Positions 1 to 8,829 of a stretch of DNA of 22,203 nucleotides are shown here, piece by piece. Source of the stretch: Urbifossiella sp043733485 (GTDB taxonomy: Bacteria; Planctomycetota; Planctomycetia; Gemmatales; Gemmataceae); the NCBI GenBank assembly GCA_043733485.1, contig JAYTGN010000350.1, positions 1-22,203 on the forward strand, in the 5' to 3' direction. The stretch's first letter is position 1, and every line of letters starts with the position of its first letter. A program made the position numbers and the translations under genes. Below the pieces are notes generated by a model. It was not told where the DNA came from. It saw nothing but the letters and a program-made list of their open reading frames with translations, and made no database searches.

Positions 1-49
1 ATCGCACGAGAAACGAACGCGTCGGCAGTTGCGGGAACGAGGCATCCGA

Positions 50-2755
50 TTAACCCAGATGGCACGGTGCCAACGGCTGGAATAGCGCTGTAGGTTTAGG
101 GTTGTTCGGGCCATTGGCCCCGAAAGGGAAATCCGTTGACGCGTCTTCTTCTGTGTTTTTCGGGATGTTCACCCTGTTCGCAGAATTCGCACTTTCCGCA
201 GAATCGAATGCATCGAAGCCATCACCTCCTTTGTGCGCATTGTGCGTATTATGCGCGAAGGTTCCCGCATTGAATGCAGTCGGGTTGACTTCAAACACGG
301 GTGATCGTTTGCGACCAGGACCGGCGTGCATTTGAGGCTCGGTTTTCAGGCGAATGAGGTAATGCTGCTCCAGCAAGCCGATTGCTGGTTGCATCTCATC
401 AACGGTCTGGAAGGCTCCCCGACATCCGTTGAACACGTCTCGCTTACTGAACTCGATGAATGGGTCCGAACGCTTGCCCAGCCATTTCAGAATCGCTCGC
501 GCGCCGATCATAGTTTCGGAAGCCCCCATCCGATCGAACGCGGCCAGAGCGTGCGGCACCGCGTAATCACGGCATAAACGTACTGCCCGCAGCACCACGT
601 CCGCCTGGATGGGAGTCGCCTTCCACCCCTCGCCGACGAGGACTCCATCCGCCGCGTGAAGGATGCCGCACAAACGGACGCATAAGCCGCCCAGTTTATT
701 TCCCCACCCGGCGCACCCGGCCAGTTCCTCACCCTCGCGAAGACGAACTTCCTTCCACTCCTCGAAGGCTACTAGAGCGGCTACGGCATCGGGTGAGAAC
801 TTCAGTTCGTGCGATTCCTCCTCGCCAGCGTAGCCAACTCCCCACAGGGCCAGCATTGCGGCTTCATAAGCACGGTAGACCGATTCTCGTACAACGCCTG
901 CGCGCGCTTTTCGGAATCCGATTCTTGACTGAGGCAGCGAGAAGAACCAGCGGGCCAAAAACCCCCGCCCGTGCATCTCCGGCGTCTCGCCGAGTGCTTC
1001 CAGGACGCACGGTTGCGGTGTGTAGACGCAAGTTAGTGCTGGCCGGTCCACCGAATCCCGGCCGCGTCCGATCCGACCCGAGCGAATGTCGTCACCGGCG
1101 TGAGCCTTTAGGAACACATCGAAGTTTGGTTTATCTGAGTACCGGTCGATGTTCTCCAGTGTGCGAGCTTCGGGACTCGCGGCCAACAGTCGGCCGCCTT
1201 GCTTCACCAGTTCGAGCGCCATCATCTCGGGTGTGTCGTCGTCAACGCGAAGCAGTGGAAGTGCCGGCACCACGATCGACCGCAGTTCTTCCCGCGCAGT
1301 CTTCAACTCATCCGTGAGTTTCGCCCGTTCGACAGGCTCCGATTCCTTGGCGATCTTACCTTCGAGGAAATCGACTCGTTTCTGTGCCACTCGGAAAAGG
1401 CTCTCCGCTTCCCGGACGCGGGGCTCTTCACGTTCCCGAAGATCAGCTTCGAGGTCCTTCACCGGGGCGAAAACAGCCGAGAAGGTTTGACTCTTGCGCT
1501 CGCCGGGCGGGAGACAGCACATCGTAAAAAGATTGGTGGGTTCTCGGTCCCAACCTTTCCACGGGGTCACGACAACCTTTCTGGCGATCCCTGCCGCAGA
1601 CGCGCCGAGAACGAGCATTGCAGGTAGATCGACGGGCACTTGCTTCTCTTCAGCAAGGGCGACGACGTAGTTCTGCATCCACGACGGGAGTACGTCCACC
1701 GGGAACGGCGACGGGTCGAACTCAGCCCGCAAAGTGATCGGATCGGGCCACACGGCGGCGTCCGTCGTCGGGGCTGGCGCACTTTGGCTGCGCGAATAGA
1801 ACTCGGTCTTGCCTTCGAGCGCCTTCGCGATGGTTCGCTGCCCGTAGGTTTGTAGCCCGCGTTTTTCATCCCACTTGCCGCGCATCAAACTCGACTGCCG
1901 GAACATCCGATCCGTTCGGGCCGCGTCTCCTTGGCACCAAAACGCCAGCATTCCGGCGAGCGCCAGGTCGGCCCGTGATTCGTCTCCGCCGTGAACAGAG
2001 GTGTCGCCTTCCCACAACCTTCTGAACCTCGCCCCGTTCGCGGCCGACATTGCCCGGCGAATCAGTTCCTCATCGTCCATGGCCGGCACGGGTTTTACCG
2101 ACTTCTCGACTTCGACCCGTAGTACGAATCGGCGGCCCAACTCGTCTATCGCTGCCTGAATGTCGGTAACGGGGTGAGAACCGATCACGCGGCCAGTCAC
2201 TGTGAAGTAGCGTCCGGCGGAATACCCTTCAAGCTCGCCAGTGCCCGCGAATGGCTTCCGATGCCACTCGGCACGCCATTCGCCGCGGCCGATCATTTTC
2301 ACACCCGTACCGGACGGGCTCACCTCGGCGTGCGTCCCCATCACCTTGACCAGTTCCTCGGCCTCGGCGGCCATCTCCCCCGTGTCCGGATCGCGAACGT
2401 CGTCCAAGTCGATTCCGACGAATCCATCCCCGAGCATGAACCCGACGCCATCGAACCCGCCTGCACGATAGGCGGACAACACGGTTGCGAACGTCGTCCA
2501 GGTTGTTGAGTCGTTCGACTTCGCAGCACGACCGTCCTTACCGAACGGAACTTTCGTCCATCGTTTGTCCTTCGGCTTCCCTACCAACCGCCAGAGCACC
2601 CATCGCGGGGCAGATTTCATCTCGGCGGGAATCCCATCGAAGTCTGGTGAGAGAACATTCGGTTTGAGGCCGGGGACAGCGTAGAGCGCTGCCTTCCTCG
2701 GCTTCGCTGGATTCGGGCCGGGCTGCTTCGCTGGCCATTCTTCAGGGGGTGCCAT
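50..2755 (-). CDS. NrS-1-like primase-polymerase fused to DUF3987 helicase-like region
   Basis: Probably primes or drives replication of the element. The N-terminal part resembles primase-polymerases of the phage NrS-1 type: an RWVLWR segment near residue 55, an acidic GIDLDD motif near 118-123, an SPSGTG motif near 150-154 and a GRYFTVTG motif near 185-192. A helical-bundle region follows at about 235-320. From about 350 to 800 the protein matches the DUF3987 style, including a degenerate P-loop PPGERKS near 420-426. Residue numbers count from the upstream ATG at 2767; I prefer the ATG at 2755, four codons in, because a GGGGG stretch lies five bases before it. It overlaps the end of the upstream excisionase-like HTH gene, which implies translational coupling. 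The C-terminal 100 residues are Asn/Thr/Ala-rich and look unstructured. The family assignment is firm; the exact enzymatic activity is inferred. Confidence 0.8.
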   Translation of the reverse strand: MAPPEEWPAKQPGPNPAKPRKAALYAVPGLKPNVLSPDFDGIPAEMKSAPRWVLWRLVGKPKDKRWTKVPFGKDGRAAKSNDSTTWTTFATVLSAYRAGGFDGVGFMLGDGFVGIDLDDVRDPDTGEMAAEAEELVKVMGTHAEVSPSGTGVKMIGRGEWRAEWHRKPFAGTGELEGYSAGRYFTVTGRVIGSHPVTDIQAAIDELGRRFVLRVEVEKSVKPVPAMDDEELIRRAMSAANGARFRRLWEGDTSVHGGDESRADLALAGMLAFWCQGDAARTDRMFRQSSLMRGKWDEKRGLQTYGQRTIAKALEGKTEFYSRSQSAPAPTTDAAVWPDPITLRAEFDPSPFPVDVLPSWMQNYVVALAEEKQVPVDLPAMLVLGASAAGIARKVVVTPWKGWDREPTNLFTMCCLPPGERKSQTFSAVFAPVKDLEADLREREEPRVREAESLFRVAQKRVDFLEGKIAKESEPVERAKLTDELKTAREELRSIVVPALPLLRVDDDTPEMMALELVKQGGRLLAASPEARTLENIDRYSDKPNFDVFLKAHAGDDIRSGRIGRGRDSVDRPALTCVYTPQPCVLEALGETPEMHGRGFLARWFFSLPQSRIGFRKARAGVVRESVYRAYEAAMLALWGVGYAGEEESHELKFSPDAVAALVAFEEWKEVRLREGEELAGCAGWGNKLGGLCVRLCGILHAADGVLVGEGWKATPIQADVVLRAVRLCRDYAVPHALAAFDRMGASETMIGARAILKWLGKRSDPFIEFSKRDVFNGCRGAFQTVDEMQPAIGLLEQHYLIRLKTEPQMHAGPGRKRSPVFEVNPTAFNAGTFAHNTHNAHKGGDGFDAFDSAESANSANRVNIPKNTEEDASTDFPFGANGPNNPKPTALFQPLAPCHLG

Positions 2756-2972
2756 TGTTGCCCCCATTTGCTGCGTCGGTCTGCCGGGCTAGCCACGCTT
2801 GTAAGTCCGCTACGGGGTAGAGCACGGTCCGCCGCTTGCCGGTCCCGACGCGGACGCACGGGATAATCCCCACACGGGTCCATTCCCAGAGAGTGCGGGG
2901 TGAGACGCTCAGCGTCCGGGCCGCTTCGCGGGGCCGGAGCGCCAGGTGGGATTGGATGCTATCAGGGGTCAT
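2742..2972 (-). CDS. Excisionase-like / AlpA-type helix-turn-helix DNA-binding protein
   Basis: A 76-residue protein with a single MerR/HTH_17-like DNA-binding domain. Residues 13-43 (RPREAARTLSVSPRTLWEW and on) form the helix-turn-helix, followed by the wing RVGTGKRRTVLYPVADLQAWL. Such proteins in integrative elements act as excisionases or as regulators of replication and excision genes. I chose the internal ATG at 2972 because the HTH starts directly after it and the 15 residues before it in the longer frame look non-coding. The only upstream ribosome-binding help is a weak GGA. Its end overlaps the primase start, so the two are probably one operon. A palindrome (3044-3056) about 70 bases upstream may be its operator. 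Confidence is high for a small HTH protein and moderate for excisionase. Confidence 0.75.
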   Translation of the reverse strand: MTPDSIQSHLALRPREAARTLSVSPRTLWEWTRVGIIPCVRVGTGKRRTVLYPVADLQAWLARQTDAANGGNNGTP

Positions 2973-3043
2973 GGTCGCCGTTCCAACTGGTCGCGTACCG
3001 CGGAGTGCAGTTCGCATAACCGTTGTTGCAGCGTTCGGTAAAA

Positions 3044-3056
3044 ACTGTCGAACAGT
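3044..3056 (-). promoter_or_regulatory. Palindrome ACTGT-N3-ACAGT, candidate operator or weak terminator
   Basis: A perfect 5-bp inverted repeat with a 3-bp spacer sits in the leader of the HTH/primase operon. On the minus strand it is followed directly by TTTT (3044-3041), so it could be a weak intrinsic terminator. It also has the size and symmetry of an operator for a small HTH protein. The stem is too short to decide. Confidence 0.3.
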
Positions 3057-3106
3057 GGGCCAGTCGCGAGGAAATGCCCAGAGAATCTAGGGTTCGCGGG
3101 GTGTAG

Positions 3107-3166
3107 AAAAATCTGTAGGTGTTCGGCATCGCTTGCCGAACGATCGAACACCGAACGCCGAACACC
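3107..3166 (-). terminator. Palindromic repeat cluster with hairpin and T-run after the 439-aa gene
   Basis: Directly after the stop codon at 3169 comes a perfect 8-bp hairpin (GTTCGGCA 3121-3128 paired with TGCCGAAC 3134-3141, 5-base loop). On the minus strand a run of five T (3111-3107) starts nine bases later, so this could be an intrinsic terminator. A 10-bp inverted pair GGTGTTCGGC (3118-3127) and GCCGAACACC (3157-3166) encloses it. Between them the CGAAC core recurs as four short, roughly direct copies (from about 3136, 3144, 3151 and 3158). The same block could therefore be a REP-like repeat or an iteron-like site near the primase operon. Confidence 0.45.
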
Positions 3167-3168
3167 AG

Positions 3169-4488
3169 CTATTCTTTTTCGTGGCGGTCGTCTTCCCCCG
3201 GTGGGCGGCGGCCGTAAAGATCGTGGGGGGAGAACTCGCCATTCAGCGCCGTGAGAGCGTCGGCAAGCCGGCCCACGTCACGGCAGCACGCCCGATATTT
3301 CGAATACCCTTTGAACTCCTTTTTGAAGAAAGCCGAAGCGGTCGATTTTTCGACTTCCGCTTTTCGGGCAAGGTCGTTGTTGCCGATGGGTTCAGGATTC
3401 ATGCAGCTACCCTTCTCGTACTTGTGATGAGCCGTCAGTAATGAGATAAGTTTCGCCCGACCATCGCCTTGCTGCGCGCTGCGTTTGGGCTTGGATGCGG
3501 GTGGAGTGGCCGGCGCGACTTCTCTCGCTGCGGGATACTGCACAACCGGTCGGGAGCAACTTAGCCACCCCATCAAATCGCAATGCGTGACAAGCTCTCG
3601 GCGGTTCCATGTTTGGTTCAAAGCCGGCCTAGCCGTCAGGTCATCGGGCACCATCACCCCCAGCCGCGTGAGAGTGTCCAAAAGGCCGCGTCGATGCAAC
3701 CACCATTCGACGGGCAACGCGGCTTGTTCCGCTATTATGGAGTCTCGGTCGCCGACGGGCGGGAACGGACGGAATGCGCGGCCCCATCGCTCCAGCCAGT
3801 TCCCCATTTCGCGGATGATTGCCGTTGTCTCGACTTCTCCTCGGAGTTCCGCACTGGCTCGCTGAACCAGTCCCGCCACTCCGTTTCCGCCGAAGACGGC
3901 GTGCCAGATTTTCCCCTGCTCTCGCCACCCCGCGTCATAGCCGTTCGGGTCGAGCGGAGTGAGTTCGCGCCACCGATGGGGTACGAGTGCGAGCGCGTCG
4001 CCTGTGTCGATGAGTTGGTAAAGGTTACTCACCGTAGGGTCGTCCTCCCGTCCCCTCACACGCGCAGCGTTCGGGGCCTCAATCAGCAACAACTGGACCG
4101 CTTCACGGATCGAGAGACATTCAATCTGAGGCGCGTTCATTTCCGGAAACCGACGGAGCAGCTCACCGACCAGCCGACCGCAGATGGTTGCGGTCAATTG
4201 CTCCCCCCATTGCCGCAATGTGAATGTCCGAAGCTCCTGGTATCTGTCCAGCGATTCGATCTGTTGGCGGAATGAGGCAAGGCCCGCGGAATGGGCTGCC
4301 TGGCCCTGTATCTCACTCCACCCACTAACCTGCTGGCCTGACATGCTCCGCACAAACGGTCCTTTGAATTGCAATGCCCGCTCGTATCTGGCGAGCATGT
4401 CCGCGAGGCCGCCCAGCGTCTGTTGGTTCCGAGTGATAGATGATGCAACGGACGGATCGGCCGGTGGGCCGGGAAGTGTGTCGGACAT
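3169..4488 (-). CDS. Hypothetical protein, 439 aa, of the element
   Basis: I do not recognise this protein. It is mostly helical and soluble, with no signal peptide or membrane segment. A central stretch is Trp-rich (GNWLERWGRAF, VEWWLHRRGLL). A Pro/Ala/Lys-rich linker around residues 330-355 leads to a C-terminal region of about 80 residues with Cys residues and a helix-turn-helix-like look (NNDLARKAEVEKSTASAFFKKEF), which may bind DNA. I chose the ATG at 4488 (MSDTLPGPP) because the 39 residues before it in the longer frame lie within the stem-loop leader and look non-coding. It is the only gene between the zinc-ribbon gene and the excisionase-like gene, and it ends at a palindromic terminator-like block. 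A role in regulation or replication of the element is a guess from position. Confidence 0.65.
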   Translation of the reverse strand: MSDTLPGPPADPSVASSITRNQQTLGGLADMLARYERALQFKGPFVRSMSGQQVSGWSEIQGQAAHSAGLASFRQQIESLDRYQELRTFTLRQWGEQLTATICGRLVGELLRRFPEMNAPQIECLSIREAVQLLLIEAPNAARVRGREDDPTVSNLYQLIDTGDALALVPHRWRELTPLDPNGYDAGWREQGKIWHAVFGGNGVAGLVQRASAELRGEVETTAIIREMGNWLERWGRAFRPFPPVGDRDSIIAEQAALPVEWWLHRRGLLDTLTRLGVMVPDDLTARPALNQTWNRRELVTHCDLMGWLSCSRPVVQYPAAREVAPATPPASKPKRSAQQGDGRAKLISLLTAHHKYEKGSCMNPEPIGNNDLARKAEVEKSTASAFFKKEFKGYSKYRACCRDVGRLADALTALNGEFSPHDLYGRRPPGEDDRHEKE

Positions 4489-4510
4489 GGTGTTGCATCC
4501 AGAATCGGAC

Positions 4511-4557
4511 CGGTCGGCCGTCTGTGGCCTGGATGCTCGCCAGCATCCGGCCGACCG
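4511..4557 (-). promoter_or_regulatory. Nested stem-loop in the leader of the 439-aa gene
   Basis: A perfect 10-bp inverted repeat (CGGTCGGCCG 4511-4520 with CGGCCGACCG 4548-4557) encloses a second perfect 7-bp stem (GGATGCT 4531-4537 with AGCATCC 4542-4548, 4-base loop). The two stems share base 4548, so they stack almost directly, leaving a 10-base bulge on one side. The structure lies 23-69 bases upstream of the chosen ATG at 4488 and downstream of the zinc-ribbon gene stop. No T-run follows, so a simple terminator is unlikely; a leader element, protein-binding site or processing site fits better. Confidence 0.5.
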
Positions 4558-4668
4558 CGTTGAACTCTCCGGTTTCGAACCCGGACAGCTACCCGATAAG
4601 AACATCTTCCAAAGTTCGACTCGCTGAACAAGGTTGGAAGCGATTTGGGATGTGCGGAGCCTGAATCG

Positions 4669-4869
4669 TCATCCGGCTTGCGGTTCAACGATTTCTTCCA
4701 CAATCACAAGAACGTGGTGTTCCTTGCATTGATGACAAGGCGTGCCGGTTGGTTGCGGTTCGCCCTCGTCAATGATCGCCTGAATACCGCCGGAACAAGG
4801 CATCGCTTGCAACTCTCTCCTGAGCTTAACAACCCGGATGCGAAGACTGCTCAGAGTTGAGGTTCTCAC
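4669..4869 (-). CDS. Small zinc-ribbon-like protein, 66 aa
   Basis: A small protein with CHQCKEHH at residues 45-52 and another Cys at 25, which could form one zinc site, then a hydrophobic strand HVLVIVEEIVE. The start is GTG at 4869, supported by a strong Shine-Dalgarno GGAGG seven bases upstream (complement of 4877-4881). That makes it a convincing gene despite its size. It lies 25 bases after the true end of hsdR and probably belongs to the R-M transcript. The function is unknown; a DNA- or protein-binding accessory factor is possible. Confidence 0.6.
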   Translation of the reverse strand: MRTSTLSSLRIRVVKLRRELQAMPCSGGIQAIIDEGEPQPTGTPCHQCKEHHVLVIVEEIVEPQAG

Positions 4870-4894
4870 CGGAAATCCTCCATCTGGATTTCAA

Positions 4895-7800
4895 TTAAGC
4901 TGCTGTCGCGGTTGCTCGAACGTCTCGAAGGATCGCCATTAAGGCGGCGATCTGGTCAGCTGCGAAGATCGTATCGGGGCCTTGCGGTGCGATGTCGGTG
5001 AAAGGCGATTCATACAAAAGCGTGGCATCCATGACGCCGTGTTCGGTGAGATGATCCACGATCAAGTTCACGAACTCGATCTGGTTTGCGTTCAGTGTCT
5101 TGCCCGTGAGGAATCCGCAAATGCGTGTTTGGCCGCCTCGCGGTCGAGGCCGACGAGCGAACGGATGAAGACGCCCAAGCCCTCGGACTTCGCCTTCGCG
5201 AGTTCGATTTCTTCCGGCGATCCCACGCCACTCGCCGCCAGCATCTTCTCCAGTTCCGCAAGGTCCGTCGCGGTCAGCCACTCGTTCTTCCGCAGTTTCA
5301 CGACCGCGGTATGATCCTGATGTTCGCGAAGGAACGCCCGCGCCTTGGCCCGGAACCGCTCGAAGTCGCCCGCGCCGGCGAACCCCGGTAGCACGACCGT
5401 CGTTTCATCGCCTAATGTGTCCTCGAAGTCGGTGAAGATTGGCTTGCGGTGGGCCTTCTCAATGAACTGAACGAGATCCCGAAGTTTCTTCCGGACCGTT
5501 TCGAGCATAGGGGCTGTCACGTCCTGCCACCACTCGTCGGATTGCAGATCCTGAATCAGCGGCAATTGCGCGTGTACCATCGGGATGTTTTCCTTCTCCT
5601 CCAGCAATCCCGCGATCTCCTTCACTTGATCCCTCAGCCGCACGAAAGCCGGCTCGACCATCAGCACGGCCAGCTGTAATCGCAGCATGAGCAGGTCAAA
5701 CCGTTTCGATTCTTCTGGCTCACTTTCCAGTTCCGACGGCAGGCCTGCGACTTCGTCGGCTAATTCGTGTCGCGCCTCATCCGAGAGTTCTTTCCAAGCT
5801 TCGGGCTTGGCGTAGTTTTCGACCAACTTCCGCTTCGGCCTCACCACGAAATTGTCGAGGTTCATTGCCGCCACTTCCGTGCGCAGCCGTTCGGCAGTCT
5901 CACCGCGCAATCCCACCTCCTCGGCGTCGGGAATCTTCTGAACTCCCAATATCGATTTCTTGTCGAGCACGCCCACCAGTTCCAACCGCGTCTTGAACAG
6001 CCGCTTGCCGAGCGATTCGCCCGCCGAACCATCCGCAGTTTCGGGGTTCGCGCTGAAGAACTCCAGGTTCCCGCAGTAATCGAAGATGGTGAAGAATTGT
6101 TTGTGCTTGTCTGGACCGAACAAGTGAGGGCAGAGCCGAGTGCCGCGGCCCACCATCTGCCAGAACTTCGTCTTCGACCGGATCATCTTGAAGAACACGA
6201 GGTTCACCACTTCCGGTACGTCGATGCCCGTATCGAGCATGTCCACGGAAACCGCGATGTGCGGCGGCTTCTCCTTCTGAGAAAACGCGTCGATCAGACT
6301 TTGCGCATGCTCCGTCTCGAACGTGATGACGCGGGCGAAATGTCCCTTCAGGTTCGGATAGTTGGCGTCGAATCGCTCAGCGATGTATTTCGCGTGCGCC
6401 TGGTTCTTCGCAAAGATGATCGTCTTGCCGAGCCGGTCGCCGCCAGCCACCATCTGACCGCGCGTCATGAGGTGCTCCAGCACCTTATCCACCGTGTCCT
6501 TGTTGAAGAGCCACTTGTTCACCGCCGCGGCCTCGACCCGTTCCGGCGCGCCGCCTTCCTCGTCCCACTCTTTCGCGTCCCACTGCTCCTTCTCTTCCTC
6601 CGTCAAGTCGTCGTAAGTAATCCCATCGCGCGGGAACTTGATCGGAACCGAGACGCATTTCGCGGGAACGAGGAACTTGTCCTTCACGGCATCTTCGAGC
6701 GGATAGGCGTCGGTCGGCACGCCGGTTTCCAGGTTGAACAAGCTGTACGTATTGCGGTCCACGTCCCCTTTTGGCGTGGCCGTGAGCCCGATCAGCAGCG
6801 AGTCGAAGTAGTCGAAGATCGCTCGATACTTCTGGAACACCGAACGGTGTGCCTCGTCGATCACGATGAGGTCGAAGTGCCCGACGCCGAAGCGACGCTG
6901 CCCGTCCTTCGTGTCGTCGATCAGACCCATCATCGTCGGATACGTGGACACGAACACGCGGCCCTCGGTTTCCTTCTCGGTCACGAGGTTCACTGGCGCA
7001 GCGTCGGGCAGGTGCGTCTTGAACGCGTTGCACGCCTGGTTCACGAGCGCAACGCGATCCGCCAGGAACAGAGCCCGCTTCACCCAGTTGCACCGCATGA
7101 GCAAATCGACGAGCGCGATCACGGTGCGGGTCTTTCCGGCCCCGGTTGCCATCACGAGAAGCGCCCGCCGTTCCTTGTCCTTCTCGAATGATTCGCCGAC
7201 TCGACGGATGGCCCGCGTTTGGTAGTACCGCTCGACGATGGTGGTGCTAATCACCGCATCCGTCAGCGGCTTGCGAGAGGATCGCCGCTGAATCATCAGT
7301 TCCAGTTCGGCCTTCTTGTAGAAGCCCTGCACCGGCCGCGGCGGATAGTTCTCATCGTCCCAGAGCCAGTGCTCATAACCGTTCGTGTAGAAGATGATGG
7401 GCCGGCGGCCGAACTGCGCCTCCAGGCAGTCCGCGTACAACTTCGCCTGCTGCTGGCCGACCCGTGCATCGCGCCGCGTCCCCTTCGCCTCCACAACCGC
7501 CAGCGGCAAGCCGTCGTCGCCCCACAGCACGTAATCGACCTTCCCCTTGCCCTGACCGCCCGGCATCCCCGTCACGAGGAACTCGCGGTCGCGATCCCGA
7601 TCGAGCGGCCAGCCGGCTTCCTTCAGCAGCAAGTCGATGAAGTAATCGCGGGTCTCGGTCTCGGAATAGTCGTGCGTATCGGGCTGGGCGGCGTTGGTCT
7701 TCTTTGCCTCGGCAATTTCGGCCCGCAACCGAAGTAGTTCCGCGTCCAGCGACTCCTTATCCGCCAGCACGGCCGACAGCTTCGCATCGCGTTCGTGAAG

Positions 7801-8280
7801 TTGCGTCTCCAGCTTCTGAAGTTGATCGAGCGTCTGCTTCGCAACCGGCGTATCCTTGGGCAGGGCGTTCGGGTCGAACGCGAGCCCGGCGGCCGGCTTG
7901 GCCCCCGTCGCATAGGTGTGAGCCAGCCAGTACCCGACGTGAAACAGTTCGCGAGCCGCGGCGATGGCGTCGTAAGGCTGAACGTGCCGCGATTCATGAA
8001 CCGCCTGGTTCCCGAGCTTCGTGATGAGCCGGGCCTTGGCGAACACCGCGTCGCCGACGGCCGACTTGAACGACGGCTCGTGAATCAACGCGCTGAGGTT
8101 CTCCTGATAAGGCAGATGCAAGGCCGTATCGTGCTTGAACATCCAGTGCACGAGCAATTCGAGCGCTCGGCGCGAATAGAAGCACGACGTGCGCGGATCG
8201 AGGTACGCCGTGGTCTCGGCCTTCGCCGCGGCCTCGTACACCTCGGGCCATTCCGGTTTCAAAAAGGTGAAGTGGCTCAC
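4895..8280 (-). pseudogene. hsdR: Type I restriction enzyme R subunit, frameshifted near its 3' end
   Basis: ATP-dependent translocase and nuclease subunit of the type I R-M complex. It has an N-terminal DUF4145-like region (1-130), a coiled coil (about 150-200), and a nuclease domain with VDYVLW and AVVEAKGT (PD-(D/E)xK, about 250-268). The helicase motor shows Walker A ATGAGKT near 380, VIDEAH near 475 and QMVGRGTRL as motif VI. The start is GTG at 8280 with GAGG seven bases upstream; it overlaps the 182-aa gene stop as GTGA. The main frame stops at 5092, but the EcoEI-type C-terminus (FLTGKTLNANQIEFVN to DVRATATAA) continues in another frame to TAA at 4895. Inserting one T in the GGATTCC context at about 5112-5113 restores DFLTGK and a protein near 1128 residues. 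The uncorrected product would lose about 70 residues of the domain contacting the methylase core. It is either a real mutation or a one-base sequence error. Confidence 0.85.
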
Positions 8281-8825
8281 TCTTCGTCCTCAAGCGCCTC
8301 GATGGTGTACATGAACCGCACGATCTCTTCCAGCTTCGCGACGCTTCCGGCGGTTAGGTTCTCGGGGTAACGAGGATCATAATGCCGGCAGTAGTCCGAC
8401 GCCACGCTGTAACCGTCCGCGGGCGACTTTCCGCCGTTGAGGTAGATTCCCAGCCCTTTCTCCACGATCATCAAGCTCCAGTTCGTGACGACGCGAACTG
8501 CGCCGTACCGCGTGGACTTGTACTCGTTCTGAAACTCTCGTAATTGGGCGTGGAGCCGCTTCACCGCAGCGCGGTCTGGTTCGGGATGAAGCCGATTCAG
8601 CCCCTTCAACAGTACCCGCGATTCGTCGAAGAGTTGACCCGCCTCGCCTTTCGTTTTGCCTTTGCGAGACGCGGCACGTCCGGCAATCCAAATCGCGAAT
8701 GCCGTCAGGCGTTCCGGCTGTTTGAACCACTTCTTGAGCACCGTCAGCCGCGTCGAATTGGCCTGACCCTGCTCGGCCACATCGCGTGCGATCTTGAGAA
8801 CCTTCTCGGGTACGTCTGTACGCAT
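8277..8825 (-). CDS. Type I R-M-associated protein of unknown function, 182 aa
   Basis: A soluble, helical protein encoded between hsdS and hsdR. The stop overlaps the GTG of hsdR (GTGA) and the start lies four bases after the hsdS stop, so it is translationally coupled into the R-M operon. Readable features are a Lys/Arg-rich N-terminal half (LTVLKKWF, RKGKTKGEAG), an Asn-Trp segment RVVTNWSLMIVEKGLGIYL, and a C-terminal HYDPRYPENL followed by an acidic EALEDEE tail. I see no catalytic motif and no membrane segment. The ATG at 8825 is preceded by GGGGAG ten bases upstream. Its place suggests a modulator of R-M assembly or activity, but no function should be assumed. Confidence 0.8.
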   Translation of the reverse strand: MRTDVPEKVLKIARDVAEQGQANSTRLTVLKKWFKQPERLTAFAIWIAGRAASRKGKTKGEAGQLFDESRVLLKGLNRLHPEPDRAAVKRLHAQLREFQNEYKSTRYGAVRVVTNWSLMIVEKGLGIYLNGGKSPADGYSVASDYCRHYDPRYPENLTAGSVAKLEEIVRFMYTIEALEDEE

Positions 8826-8829
8826 AGCG

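Noticed and set aside
3118..3166. CRISPR-like short repeats
   Set aside because: Units are too short and too close, with no spacers and no cas genes.
5767..7191. Plus-strand open frame of 474 codons
   Set aside because: Antisense shadow of hsdR; His/Arg/Val-rich composition typical of reversed GC-rich coding DNA and no domain.
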